Assembly: GCF_003073045.1 (NCBI RefSeq)
Contig: NC_037601.1
Location: 3,503,872 to 3,567,871 of the forward strand
Origin: Pomacea canaliculata
Taxonomy: Eukaryota > Mollusca > Gastropoda > Architaenioglossa > Ampullariidae
Direction of reading: 5' to 3'
DNA: 64,000 bases
The position numbers and the translations under genes are program-made. The notes under the pieces are model-generated. The model worked only from the letters and a program-made list of their open reading frames with translations, was not told the DNA's origin and ran no database searches. This document shows positions 26,474-39,800 of the stretch, piece after piece. Numbering within the stretch: position 1 is the first letter of the stretch; each line of letters starts with the position of its first letter.

Positions 26474-27500
26474 ACAGGAACAAATCTTCTTACATGTGTT
26501 ATCTAGGCATAACATAAAACACACGAAAAATGCATATGAATTACTGATAAGGGGAAATGTGACAAAAAGGGACCTGTGAACTGGATGCCAGTATAAACGT
26601 TGTGTGTGTGTGTAAGAGACAAAGCAACAGACTGCATGTGCGTGCATGCACACATTTGTTTTAAAAGTACTTGCGATTGACTTAATTGTTGACTACATAA
26701 AATAAGTAAGCTAACACTAATTAAGGTTATGCTGCTGGTTATTCTGCGACTTTGTATCATGTTTGTGTGTTTGTCTCTGACATTAATTTACACCGCTAAG
26801 ATTTTTTCTTCGAATGACATTTCGGTATGATGCAACAAAACAATTATACCTATTGTAGTCATAAGACAATGTCAGCCGAGGTATTTTCCACTAATAATCA
26901 CACTTGTGAGCACTAACCTGAATGAAAAGTATAGAAAACAAAGTACAAGTAAAAAATATACAATGTAAAATATGATATTTTTAAATTAAATAACAAGATC
27001 CTGAACTATAGCCCACCTGCTCTTTTAACGAATGGATTACTTCACAGTACTACGTCTGCACTTCAATCAGGAGATAAGAGGAAGAAAGAGTTGTCTATCA
27101 AATAAATGAGTGTCTCCCCTTGGCTCATGAAAAACGCTTGACATTCATAAAAACTTTCTTTTATTTATAGACACACACACACACAATTTTATTACCTAGG
27201 TTATCTTGATTTTAATTGATTGTTCAAAGACAATAAGGCAATATTTTCCTCTTTCTTGCTTAGTAATCGTACATGTAGAAGTACTGCAGCCCAATAACAG
27301 AAACATCACGGACGGTGAGATTCATGGTAACATTAACAGGTGGATGTTGCATTGCTGGGTTTTCCTCACTTTTTTAAAACGTTTGAAGAATACATAGTAT
27401 GATTGTATATTCACGAATAATGAGAATGACATTAAATTCGTGTCAGTCAATACATTTTTTCTGAAAATACGAGACACACAAAGATAATGCAGGGAAATAG
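26474..27500. other. Intergenic spacer between ADCK5/LINE and ANKS6
   Basis: No gene was seen. The stretch holds simple repeats ((GT)n near 26602 and (CA)n near 27171). It probably contains the ADCK5-side remainder of a divergent promoter region that was split by the LINE insertion. Confidence 0.35.
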
Positions 27501-27509
27501 CAGACGATG

Positions 27510-27560
27510 TGAATTGTATGACGTCACGGGGACTTTGCAATATGGCGGTGAAAATGCTGA
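27510..27560 (+). promoter_or_regulatory. Probable ANKS6 core promoter (CRE and YY1-type sites)
   Basis: A full palindromic CRE, TGACGTCA, lies at 27519-27526, and 16 bp further is caatATGGCGGtg (ATGGCGG at 27542-27548), a YY1-like motif that typically sits at TATA-less start sites. The ATG in this motif would open a 13-codon upstream ORF ending at 27583. The ANKS6 start codon follows at 27900. Motif matches are seen; function is inferred. Confidence 0.5.
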
Positions 27561-27899
27561 AACAAATCCCAGGACTTCATTAAATGATTGCTTAAGTCTC
27601 CTGTTAATGAGTTAAGATAAAAGAGCATGACATTTGATAAAGACATATCGCGTTAGTTCGCCGTTTTAATGATTTTACTGCTGAGGATGCAGTGTTTAAG
27701 GTAGATGTAGATTTTAACTTGGTCGTCTGCTTCACGCTTCTCTTGTCATCTAACTTCCATTTCAGCATGTGCTACGCAGCTTTTGATCTGTAAAAGAGTC
27801 ATACTTGAAAAGCATTGGAGTAATCTAGTTTCATATAAGTATTTTAAATGGTATTCCGAAATATTGAATAAACTGCGAAAGAAGACGTCTTTCGATTCA

Positions 27900-30800
27900 A
27901 TGGAGAGAGCCAGACAGCTTTTCTGTGCATGTGAGCAAGGAGATGTGGATTCAGTTCAAGCTCTGCTGGACCAAGGAGGCTGCGACGTTGACACTGTCGA
28001 TGATGTCGAAAATACCCCATTGCAGATTGGTTCTGCCAACGGCCACGAAAATGTTGTTAGGCTTCTGATCATGCGTGGTGCTGGTCTTGATAAACGCAAT
28101 GTATTTGGTTGGACGCCTCTTTTGCAGGTGAGTGTCAGAAGGTAGATCAGATATGTTTGTTTATTCGAATCTCATGTTTATATCAGTACTGTAAGATTCA
28201 CTGAGTATATACACTGTCAAGTGGAGTACTGTACCAAAGTTTCAATTGAAATGAGTAAGACAGTTAATCACATGCTAAAGCTACTATGAACTCTGATACC
28301 AAGAGAATTTGTAATTATGTACAGATCCTCCTTTCAGTACATTTATAAGTATACTATTTTTATCTTGTGACAAAAGAGGGGAATAATATGTACCTATTCT
28401 CATTATATTTGAAGTTTTTGAAGAAACTTTTATAGCTTGATTGGTGCACACATATTTTGCTGAATTTCAGATAAATTGGAATGTGCCCATATGATTTAAA
28501 TGTAGATAAGATATTTTGTTGTAAAATTGGAAAAGATAGTGTTTCTGGCCTGTACTTTTATTAAAGTTATTATGTTTTTAATTTTGCTTTGTCATAGGCA
28601 TCACGGTATGGTCATACAGGCGTTGTGGCATTACTGATTCAGCATCAAGCTGATGTGCGTGCCAAGAACCGATATGGAGCTTCTGCTCTCACTCTGGCAG
28701 CTCGAGGTGGCCATATTCAGACTGTGAAGCTTCTTGTTGACTCAGGGATTGATTTAAATGGCGCTAGCGAGGGATGTGAATTTACTCCTCTGTTAGCTGC
28801 TGCCTCCATGACATGATGCTGTGCTGCGATTTCTTTTGATAGGGATGTGATGTGAACTTTCAGACACCATCCAGTGGGTTAACCCCCTTGATGTTAGCAG
28901 CTCTTAATGGCCATATGACAACTGCACAGATTCTCATTGAAAAAGGTGGTGATCCAAATTTGGTTAATGCTGGAGAGAAGACTGCTTTGGGAATAGCAAC
29001 AGTTCGTGGCAAACGGGAAGTAAGAGGATACTTGGAGCGCAAGACCACTAACAAGCCCAAAGTTTGTAAGTATAGTAGAGGAAATATGCACGCGCGTGTG
29101 CGCACACACAGATGCATATGCAGTGCATACATGATTTCTGTTCTTACAGAACAGAAAGCTTGACTAGTAATTTTTCCAAGTTTTTTTTTTTATTTTTAAA
29201 TTTGCTTCCAGGAAATAAAGTTAAATTTCCCTGATCAACAGTTTACTCAAGTGTTAGGAGGTCATTGACATCACGTTACCCAGATTCAGATATTCTTTTG
29301 TTTATGAAACTGGTTCATGTTGCCAAAAAAAGAGAATGTTTTTATTTATTGTCTATTAAAATAAAACAAATTTGAACATTACTCTTCAAAATAGAAATGA
29401 AGCTTGTAAAACTTGTTTTCTAGGATATACCATAGTGATACCATAGCCTAGTGGCCACAGGGGCAGTGAGCTGAAAATGGTTCCAAATCCTACACACCAG
29501 ATGCTTTTTGAAACTTTATATTTCAACTGATAGATTGGGTGCTTATTAACTGCTAGATGAGGTGAATTCTAAATGTACACAGCATAATGAGCAGCACACT
29601 GAGATTCTGAGCTATAGAAGCATTATTAATAATAGATTGTTTAATATCTTTAATTTATTAGTTAAAATACCCCACTTAGCCACCATTGAAATCAATATGT
29701 TCTTATATGAACAAATTATTGTCAAAATTACATGGCAGAGAAAAGAGGCTTGCTTGTCCAAGGTCAACCTTAGTGGTACCATGTGACTGGGTTAGGCAGA
29801 GTGAGAGATGGGGTTACCAGCAGTTAATTGTAGCTGGGTGAAAAGGGGGCTTTCTGGTGGGAGGGCTGTTTGAATCAATAAAACCTTAAGCTCTGGATTC
29901 ACCACCAATATAATATGAAGCCTTTCCAATGAATAAGTCAGCTTCATTTATTTTTAAAAGTATTTTTAACAAGAGTTTGGTTGGATGTACAAAGAGTGCA
30001 AACTTAAAGAGTACATGGATTAATTGCTCCTGTACTCTCATCTACAGGTGTGCATGCAAGTATTATTCAAGCGTATTTTGAGACTAGTATAATTGTGAGT
30101 TCAGCAAATTTACCAACAAATGCTGATTTCTGCAAAAGAAAAAGTTGGCAGCAAGAAATCTCCTCAGTCTTAGCTGCCTTTGTAATGTCACGAACAGATA
30201 TACTGGGTTCTGATTAATTTATGATCAGTTATCTTCAAATATCAATAAAGTAGTGGGATAAATTATTCATACTTAAATGTTTAAAATGCTATATTTAGGG
30301 CAGTTATTTCATTGTGGTATGTATGTGTGTGTGTGTGTTTGAGAGAGAGAATATTAGTTTTGAAAAAGGAGTGTTGTTTTACTTGTACTGAGTAGAAAGA
30401 GAACACAAGTGCAGCCTGCTCCTTTGTTGAAATTGGTGGAAACAATGAGAAGAAGTCAAAACTTACTGGAAATACACTTGCATTACCGATAAAATTGAAT
30501 GTCAGTGGTTTTTATGTGTATATATATATATGTTTGTCATTCCTTTCATATGAAAAATCACTGTTAAGTATCTTAGAGTGCACAGCTTCCCCCCTTCACT
30601 ATGATTGCTCTCACCAAATATAATGATGGTGACTAACAGAACGCTGTCATAAGAGACCTAGTCTTTTTAGGTTAGATATAAAATAAAAACAATCATTGAA
30701 AAGGAAGGGAAAAAAAAGAGTTATATAAATGCTATTAGAATCACATGATCGATAGTATCTCCAAATGTTTTTCACTATTTAGCAGAACATAAATTGTGGG

Positions 30801-33800
30801 CTCTTTGTGTTTTAAGTCAGTGAGGTCCAACTCGTGTGGTTCCCCTACCTCAATTTTTTTTTCAAACCCAAGTCTAGCTAGAGGCTCTATATTTTTCTTT
30901 CAAATTTATTTAGATCATTTTTGCATAAAGAAAAACTAATGTTATTAACTTTATCTAGCTTAAGAAATGAAGTTTAATATCAAATGCTGTTAAACTACCT
31001 GTACAAGTAAAGTACTTATGAACAACCATTGTCATCTTTATGGCAGGGACCTGTCTTCTGCCCTAACAGAAGAAGATTGTAAATAATCATGCTTTTAAAA
31101 TTGCCTTACCATTCTATGTTATACTGACCCATAAATTAAGAATTACTTTATCAATATTTTCTAGTCAGTAGATCGTTTAAGTTTTCCTCATGGGTACAAA
31201 CTATGTTCATTGATGTATTTCTTTTTTATTCTGGTCACTGATCTGTGCTTCAATTTTTTTTTTTAAGCACCTGATGAAACTAAACCAGACATCATTGAAG
31301 CTGCTAAACATGGTAGGTGACAGTAGAATTTTGGAAAATTTGAGACAGATATGTGATTTGGCAGTGAAAGAGAAAACTTCAAAAACTGTTCTGTTATGTC
31401 ATGTCAGACAGGATTGTCATTGTGTAAAATAAGAGTTATTTTAAAATCTTTCTCTATCTCTTTTGATCATCTCTCTTTATATAGGACATAATAATTAATA
31501 CTAATAAATCTGGAGGATAGAGAGGGGGAAATATTCTGTGTCTTAAAAAATGAATTGATAATATAGAGTTCTGGTGATTAGAAACAGTGTCTTGGAATTT
31601 CAGGGATATTGCAAGAATTCATGAAATCCTAGACAAGATCCCAGCCAAAAAGATGCAAGCTCACCTCAGGATGGTGCCACACCACTGATGTTTGCAGCAA
31701 TGACTGGGCGACTTGATATGGCAGAGCTTTTGGTGCAGTATGGCTGTGACATCAACAAGCAAGACATAATCAGTGGCTGGACAGCTTTGATGCAGGCCAC
31801 ATATCATGGGTATTAAATTAATGTTTTTTTCTTCTGTACTTTATTAGTTTGATAGGTATACATAGCTGTGTGTTCTTTAGTTCACTGAAATGATGTCACA
31901 TTATTGTCAGCTTTGTGTTGTACCTGATAATGTGTTTGTGTGATATCTGTATAAATTGAAAAAAAAAAAATGTTTTCTGTCAGGCATAAACAGCCAGAAA
32001 TGTAGTATATATTTTAATTCAAAACCCTAATAACCATTTGTAAATGAGCTTCAGTACCTTGAAATACATTTCCATAGATTCTTTCAATACCTTAACAATA
32101 AACTTTAATGCATTTTTAAGATTATTCCTCCTTCCCTCTTTATCATTGTTTTGTAAAGGGGGTTGCTATACATTTTAAAAAGATTAGTGATGAACACATC
32201 ATTGTTGATTGGTGTTATAACATATCAAAGACTGAATTTAAACTATTATTTGATCATTAATGTTGGAGTTACATAAACATGTCCTTTTCTTTCAGTAAAA
32301 AGCAGGTTGCCATGTTTTTGCTTAATGCTGGTGCTGATGTGTCCATTCAAGCAAAAAATGGATGTACTGCCTTTGACATGGCATCTCTAATTGGTAAACA
32401 TGTCATTTTAATCTCTTTCAAAAAGAATTTGCATTCTATTGTATTGTTAAATATTGTAACTAAAAAAGATTCTTTTGCTTCCACATCAGCATATTTACTA
32501 TTGTAGTATATAATATAGTATATAGTAAATACCATTTTCCTGTTAGCAGATCCTGAGTCAGTTTTTTGCTGAAGGTGATGATATGTCTTTTATTAAATAG
32601 TTACAATTCCCACAGTTAGACACTTATTTAAAAGTGAATTTAATTAAACACAAATATGTAAATGTGCAGATGATGTTGACACAGAACTTCTTCGCATGCT
32701 GGCTTCCAAGGCCCTGCATGTCAACAAAGTAGACAAAACCAAGAAGGGTTGGAATAAACACAGCAATGGATCTGTCTCCTCTCTTTCTTTGCACACAGAT
32801 TACAGGTTTCTTGGCTTACATGTGATTTCAGTACTTTAGAAATTGTAGGATTTTCGCTGTGTTGCTAAACAGTCGAACTCTCTCTCTCCTTGCATATCCG
32901 CCAAGTACTCACCATTGAATCCTGTAAAACATGCACTAAAAACACATCTATTCCATGAGCATTACTCCTAACAACACTCCATATAATATTAGCCCATCTT
33001 CTTCCCATTTCTTAATTTTTTTCATCTATTTTTCATGTATTTGATATAGTCCACCTTCTCATCTTATTTGGAAACTATCCTTTTTTACTGTTGTTACCAG
33101 ATTCCTCTTTGCGTTTTCTGTCCTTATCTTTATTATGTATCTGTACTTTTATCATTTATCTGTACAATTACTTATCCTTCCATCTTTTGTATGCTGTCCA
33201 AGTCTCATTCTTGTCTTGAGTGCAGATAGCATGCTCTTTTGTGAATGTGATCATGCATGATATAAATCAAATGTTTATTATTAGTATTATTAGCAGTGTG
33301 GAGAACTTTCAGTTTTAATATCTAGAATAAAGTATTTTTCTGAAAATTACTCTGTTCTTGTATCTCTTATCACAGAATAAATATCACCATAATTAAACAA
33401 GAAGGTTGTAATATTTGACAGAAATTATTCCGATAAAGTGTGTTCTGTTTTCTGTATTTATGTCATTTAAGTTTTGCATGTTGTTTCAGTAATGAGGAGC
33501 ATCCTAAAAGTGGACTTAAGGTATGTACATTATCTTTTATGCCTTCATTTTGTTAAAAACCTTGTTCGAGCATATAAAACTTGTATATCTCATCTATCCA
33601 TCAACAAAACTTGCTTAGTTTCATAATACTTTCATCGTTAATGTGTATTTTAATTTTTACAATAATAATGTGAAGACATCCATAGCACAGGATTATGCCA
33701 TAAAGAGCACATGCAGTTGGATCAGACCATAAGGAATAATATTTGAAAGACGCCTTTTGGGCATTTTAATTCATCTTATTTATTGTTGTATTTTAAGCAG

Positions 33801-36800
33801 TTTTCTTTTTTTCCATTTATTTGAATGTGTGCAGGCATGGTGGAATCGGATGTCTAATAGATTTAGGAATCTAAAGCTAGGCCGAACGTTTACAAACAGC
33901 AACCGTTTGACCCATGCCCCTTTCCTCAGCAACATCAGTACAAGACTAACATTAAAAGACCAGGAACATCCCAGGTATATGGATGGACGTTGCTATAGTA
34001 AGGAAGAAAATGAAGAAAGACTACTGCAACAACAATTGCAGCTCATATTTTTTTGTTATAGAAATATTTCTGTATAAAATCGTTGTAGTCTCAGCATTTT
34101 TTGTGGTTAGTCAGGAAAGCTGTGATCTAAAGGTCATTGTACTTGCAGTCTCCACCTATGAAGCACAAGGCTTTGGTGGGAGCAGAGCAGACCACAATAT
34201 CAATGACAGTATGAGACCATGCTTATGGAGACCAAAAAAAGTGCCTCATTATTTTACTCTGGTTAGTACCTGTAACCTATTTTGAAACAAGCTGACCAGC
34301 CAATGCATGTCATGGACTGCTGATGATTACTTATTAAGACAAGGAAAATTCTGAGATAATCTACTTTTAATTATATTTGAAACAACAATGCTGAGATGTA
34401 AAGTACAAGAGATTTTTTGTTCTACATCTGTAGACTGTTTTCTAAGCTTTACATAAACATTCTTGTAGTCTGTATAGTAACAGACCTAAAACTTTATGAA
34501 ACAATTATTTTAGATGTGTAAAGACACCTTTCTTCTGAACTCAGTGCTGCTGCACATAGACTGTGCCTCATAAATGTGTGGGAACCAACCTAGAAGCTCT
34601 AGACTTTGCCCTTTTCAGAGCTCTTCTATATTCAAAAACTGCTGTCCATGTGTGCTTGAATTGAGATTATATTTGATGTCCAGTTCTTTCCCATAGGAAT
34701 TTGATTTGCACATTGCACTTGCATTCTTGTGTGTGTGCTTGCATGTGTGGATGTGTTTGAATGTGTGTCTTATTAATTTCTAGATATAAATCTCCAAGTT
34801 CAGCACGAATTAGTGATATGTAAAGCCAGTGAAGCCTCCATTCCTACCTCCTCCATCTTTTTGCCCTGGAATGCCCAGTACATGCAAGGCGATATGGCAG
34901 CAACTGGCGAACTCACAAGTCATTGGTTGATGATAGGACAGTTGTAAGTTGAAGCCATCCCTGCTTGTAATGTATTACACCAACACTTTGCTAACTCCTT
35001 TGAAAATATTACTTTTGATACTTTCTTTAAAATGACGAGCCAGAAACAGATGATAGAGAAACAGATTGATCTCTTCCAGTCAATGATCAATTTTGAATTG
35101 ATTGTGAGAATATGAAATTTTTTAAAACTTTATGATACAAGATAGTTTCTAACAGAGACAGGCATAACTCCCATATAGTTGATGGGATTCCCATGCAGTT
35201 GTAAGTCAGATCTCCACAGATCTGGCAGTAAAATTGTCAGCCTAAAGTATAATACAGTATAGATTGTCTCTAATAAAAAGCAAAGCATTCTGAAAATGAA
35301 TCTTTCTTTTGTTGGCTTCTGGTTTTGAAATTCTTTGCAACCATTTATTTACAAGCACATAAATAATTTTTTTGTATAGTATTTTTGAAGACAGCAGTTG
35401 TGTGCAGTAGGTAAGTGAAATAAATACTCTATACAGTTGTGGGTTTTTTTGGGGTTTTTTTATCAGAAAGACTGACATTGCTTGTTTTTCATTTTGCTTC
35501 TTTTTGAGAGCATGACCTTGAAATTTTTAACTGTTTATCTTTTGTTATCTGCTTGTTCATTCCAAGTTTAAGCAGTTTCAGCAGATAAACAAAATATTAA
35601 AATGATCTTTAGATGATCTATTTTAAAGTTAAAGTTAGTCCCACCACATAAGGTGTAAAAGAATTCTCCCACTTTTAATTAATATTTACTACTTGATCTT
35701 TCTCACAGTCAGACCATCACCTGGTACACCCAATGAAGTTCTCATCTCGAGCCAACTCAGGTACCCTAAGTAAACCAGATCCAAAAAGTGACAAGTCTGC
35801 ATTTCCACCTGGAATAACCCTGCACCTGCTGACCCCTTCTGATATTAACTCCTTATCTCTGCTGCTTGGACTAACCCTTCTGTCACTCCTCTGGTTAATC
35901 CTTCACTCAGTCATGTGGAGAAAAGCAGCCCACAGAAGCTTTGGCTTATAAACAGTCATCAGATAATGTATCACTGCCACCAGAAAATACCAGCCACAGT
36001 GATGGTGCAATAAACTCTTCGTCATCCAGTGACAACAACAACATACCAGTTCCATACACACAGCATTGTCAGCCAAGAACATTCACTGCTTCTACATCTA
36101 TACTAGCTGTGCATGAGCCACAAGAAAGAAAGGTTTTGACTATTAATTGTCTTGTGGGGTTTTGTTTTAGTTTATTGCTGTAGAGTTTTATAAAATCTCT
36201 GCCTCGAGTTCTTTTTTATAATTTTTTTTTATTTTGTTTGTGTGTGTGTGTGTGGGTAGTTGGATGTGCGTGAACATGCATGCACATTGTGTGTGTGTGT
36301 GCATGCTCATGTGTGCAACTAATACATCAATCACTAATCATTAACAGTGCATTGGTGTGAGATGTCTGTCTGAAGCATGACCTTTACTCTCTGCTCATTT
36401 AACATTCTTATCCCACTTTCCCCAACTCAATGAAAACACACACATCCTACTGGTTGCTTCTAACCTGTCGCAAGTTTAGGTGTGCTCTTATGGCTATAAA
36501 TGACAAGACATAAATGCACTTCATTAAAACAATTGTTATATCTTTGTTTAACTAGGAGCTTTTATAAAATATAGTGCTTGTAGGAATTATTTTACAGTCT
36601 AATAAAATTTCTCCTTTTTGTGCAAGTATATTTATGTTTTAGTTTCATTATTACACTTGTTTCAAATCTTAACTGGCACAAATACCTGCAAAACATATTT
36701 AACAGCTTTAGAATCACTAAGGCAAACAGGGACTCCTGCAGATGTCTTTGCAAGTCCACACCCACACATGCAAGTTATAATCATACATTAATGTAATTAA

Positions 36801-39800
36801 CATAATTTTTTGTATGTTGCATATTAGTTGATCACTGTTTCACGTGACTTTGATTAAATACATGCAGCGTGATTTTGGTCATGGTTCAATATTTATACCA
36901 GCCGTCACATTCCAAGTGCTCGACCAGGTGCAACTCTAGGATCCCAACAAACTCCATCATTACTTTTCATGCCAAGGTGAAAGTTTGCAAAGAATTCAGA
37001 AGAGAGTCTTTTTAATATGATTTGCATACATAACAGCTACTGATGTTTGAAGGTTGTGTTTTTGGTTGTTGATTACTGTTCTTGTAACTGTGAAACATTG
37101 ATAATTTCAAAGACAGAAGGGAACATTGTGTCATTCAATCTCTGCCTAAAGAGTGTGTCAAGTCATTTTGTGAATAATATCAAATTAATTTTATTATTAT
37201 TATTATTATTACTTTTTTGTTATTTTATTTTATCTGAGAAACACAGCAGATAGCTGAAAGTACAAATATTAAAGTGGTTTGAGCGTTTGTTATGCAGGTA
37301 TAATGCATATAGACTTTGAAAGTAAATTCGCAAATTTCATCGATCATATAGAGCAGTTGGAAACAAAGATAATAAAGAGATGTCAATTTGTGTTTGCAAT
37401 TTGTGTATGAATGTTAGGAAAACCAATTGGCACAAGTTCGAAGTGTCCAGTGAAATAAAAAAAAAGGAATTTTCTGAGGCCATTCACAGTTATTACCAAT
37501 GTATTATTTCTTCTGCTTAAGATGATGAGATGATGACGAGGATTAATGCTGGAAAGACCACAGTGTTGTTTAGCCTTGTTCAAAGATAGTAAAAATGTGA
37601 TAATAACAACAAAATAATAGTTATAAATAAAAATATTTATTTCTAGAAAGTCAGCAACAGCTTCCTCAGTGTTTCGCACCATGTCCAACACTACATCTCC
37701 AAACAGTTCCACCAGTGGAAGCTCATCTATTACTCCTCAGCGATCATCACGTGGCATGAGTTCCTCCTCAAAAGGTAGCACAACTTCAACCTCACACCAT
37801 CTCCATCACCCACTCCAGCAAGGTCAGTGCTGATCTCATATTTTCTGCAGGTCATTGTTTTATCGTGTCATCATACACTATTTGTTTGTATCTGCCAAAT
37901 AGCACAGTTCATTCTTGAATGTCTCCTTACTTTATACATGTTATCATTTACATTACTCTTCTTTACATTTTAAATGCTGATAGACAAATTTATTTCTATT
38001 GGCCAGTCTGAGAAAAAAGTGATAATAGAGATTAAATGCTTATGCTTCCTTTAATAGGGATATTTATGACCCCATGGTCATAGCCTCTTGTTTGACTTTC
38101 TTGCTGCTCACGTTCTGTGACCATCACAGCAGGATATGTTAGACAAGGTTTCAGAGCGATTAAAGTCATCTTAGAAGGATGAGAAACAGGCAAGCTTTAT
38201 AGCAAAGAGTCTCAGCTGTAAGACACAGTGCATTGTTAGTAGTTCATTGTATCTAGGTTCTGGAAAGCAGAACCTGACCATTTCCTTCTACTGCCTTTTG
38301 ACTTTGATTTCAGCTTTCTTTTAACCCTTTTTGTAATTAACAAAAATGTCCTAAATTGTCTCTTTATGTGTAGTAGCAATATAGATGTAATAAAAGTGTT
38401 GAGCAACATTTCTTTTCATCCTGTCTTCATTGCATGTAATTTGTAAGTGGGACATTTTCTTGTTGACAGAGTGGAGAGGACATTGTACAGCCATTAGACT
38501 GCTTGCGAGAGAAGGATTCAGGAGATGGTGAGTATGAATTACAATACTTATTTTGACTGAATGTTTGTACATTGCTTATCAATTGAATTTAATTTTATAG
38601 ATGTGTATATGAGAGCTGTTTACCAGAAAGTGTAATTTGAAGCATCTTTGCTTAAAGTTGACATAGGGAGATTGAAGGAGTATTGTTAGAATCAAATTAT
38701 TAGATATTTACTACAGAACATTTAATGATAGAGTGAGCTCGTTCTAATGAATCATGCTTTTTTATCAGATGAACTTTCACACATTCTGAAGAAACTTTCT
38801 CTGGAGAAGTATAGTCCTATCTTTGAGGAACAAGAGGTAAGCAAAAAGTGGGGCACATCACATTCTAAATAATCAGCATGTAAACATTTAGAGAGTAAAA
38901 ATGTGGTGTTCTCAAATGTAGTCAGTTCATTAATTCCAAACAAACATACAGACATGAGCATTGTCAACAAGGACTGAGGAGATAACACCAAAAGCCGCAT
39001 CAACAAGGCCATGCATGTTTTTAACAGCATATGCCCATCTGGAACTCCTGAGCATTATCCTTCTGCAGTAAGATCTGCATCATCAGCATCAATGTGAAGG
39101 CAGTCCTACTGTATGGTTCTGAAATCTGGAGAGTGACAAAACACCATCACAACAAGCTTGAGACCTCTACCAACCAATGCCTAAGCCATATCCTAGAATA
39201 AGATGGCCTGAAAAAATCTCCATCAGCAGTCTGTGGAAAAGAACCAACTAGAATGCCACTAGCCAAGACATCACAAAGCGCAAACTGTGCAAACCACCCA
39301 ACACCATTGCCAAGCAGGCACAACTGGAACCTACAGGGAAAGAGGAAAGTTGGGAGGCCAAAGAAAACTTGGAAAAGAACAGTAGAGAGTAAGGCTAAGA
39401 ACATAAGAACTACATGGGCCCAACTAAAGGGGACTGCATAAAATTGGGTTCGTTGGCAAGTGTTGTTGCGGCCCTATGCTCCTAAAGGAGTAACGAGGAA
39501 TAAACTAAACATGCAGACAATACAATAAAAAACATACTTTCAAGTCTTCTTTTACAGCTGCTTACTTACCACGTATACCACCTTTTGTGTACGCCTTCTC
39601 TAGCTTTTTTTTCCCTCCATGTCCACACTCAGTTATCTTTCCATCTGTAATATGTATGTGTACAATAAATTCAATAATTTGCAGCTATGTAATAAATCCA
39701 AGAGCAATTTGGGTAACTTGTTACAGGTAGACATGGAAGCATTTCTCACACTCACCGATGATGATCTGAAAGAATTAGGAATTGCAAATGTTGACTCTCG

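Noticed and set aside
29440..29510. A functional tRNA gene
   Set aside because: A- and B-box-like motifs are present, but no acceptor stem or anticodon loop can be folded; read as a SINE head instead.
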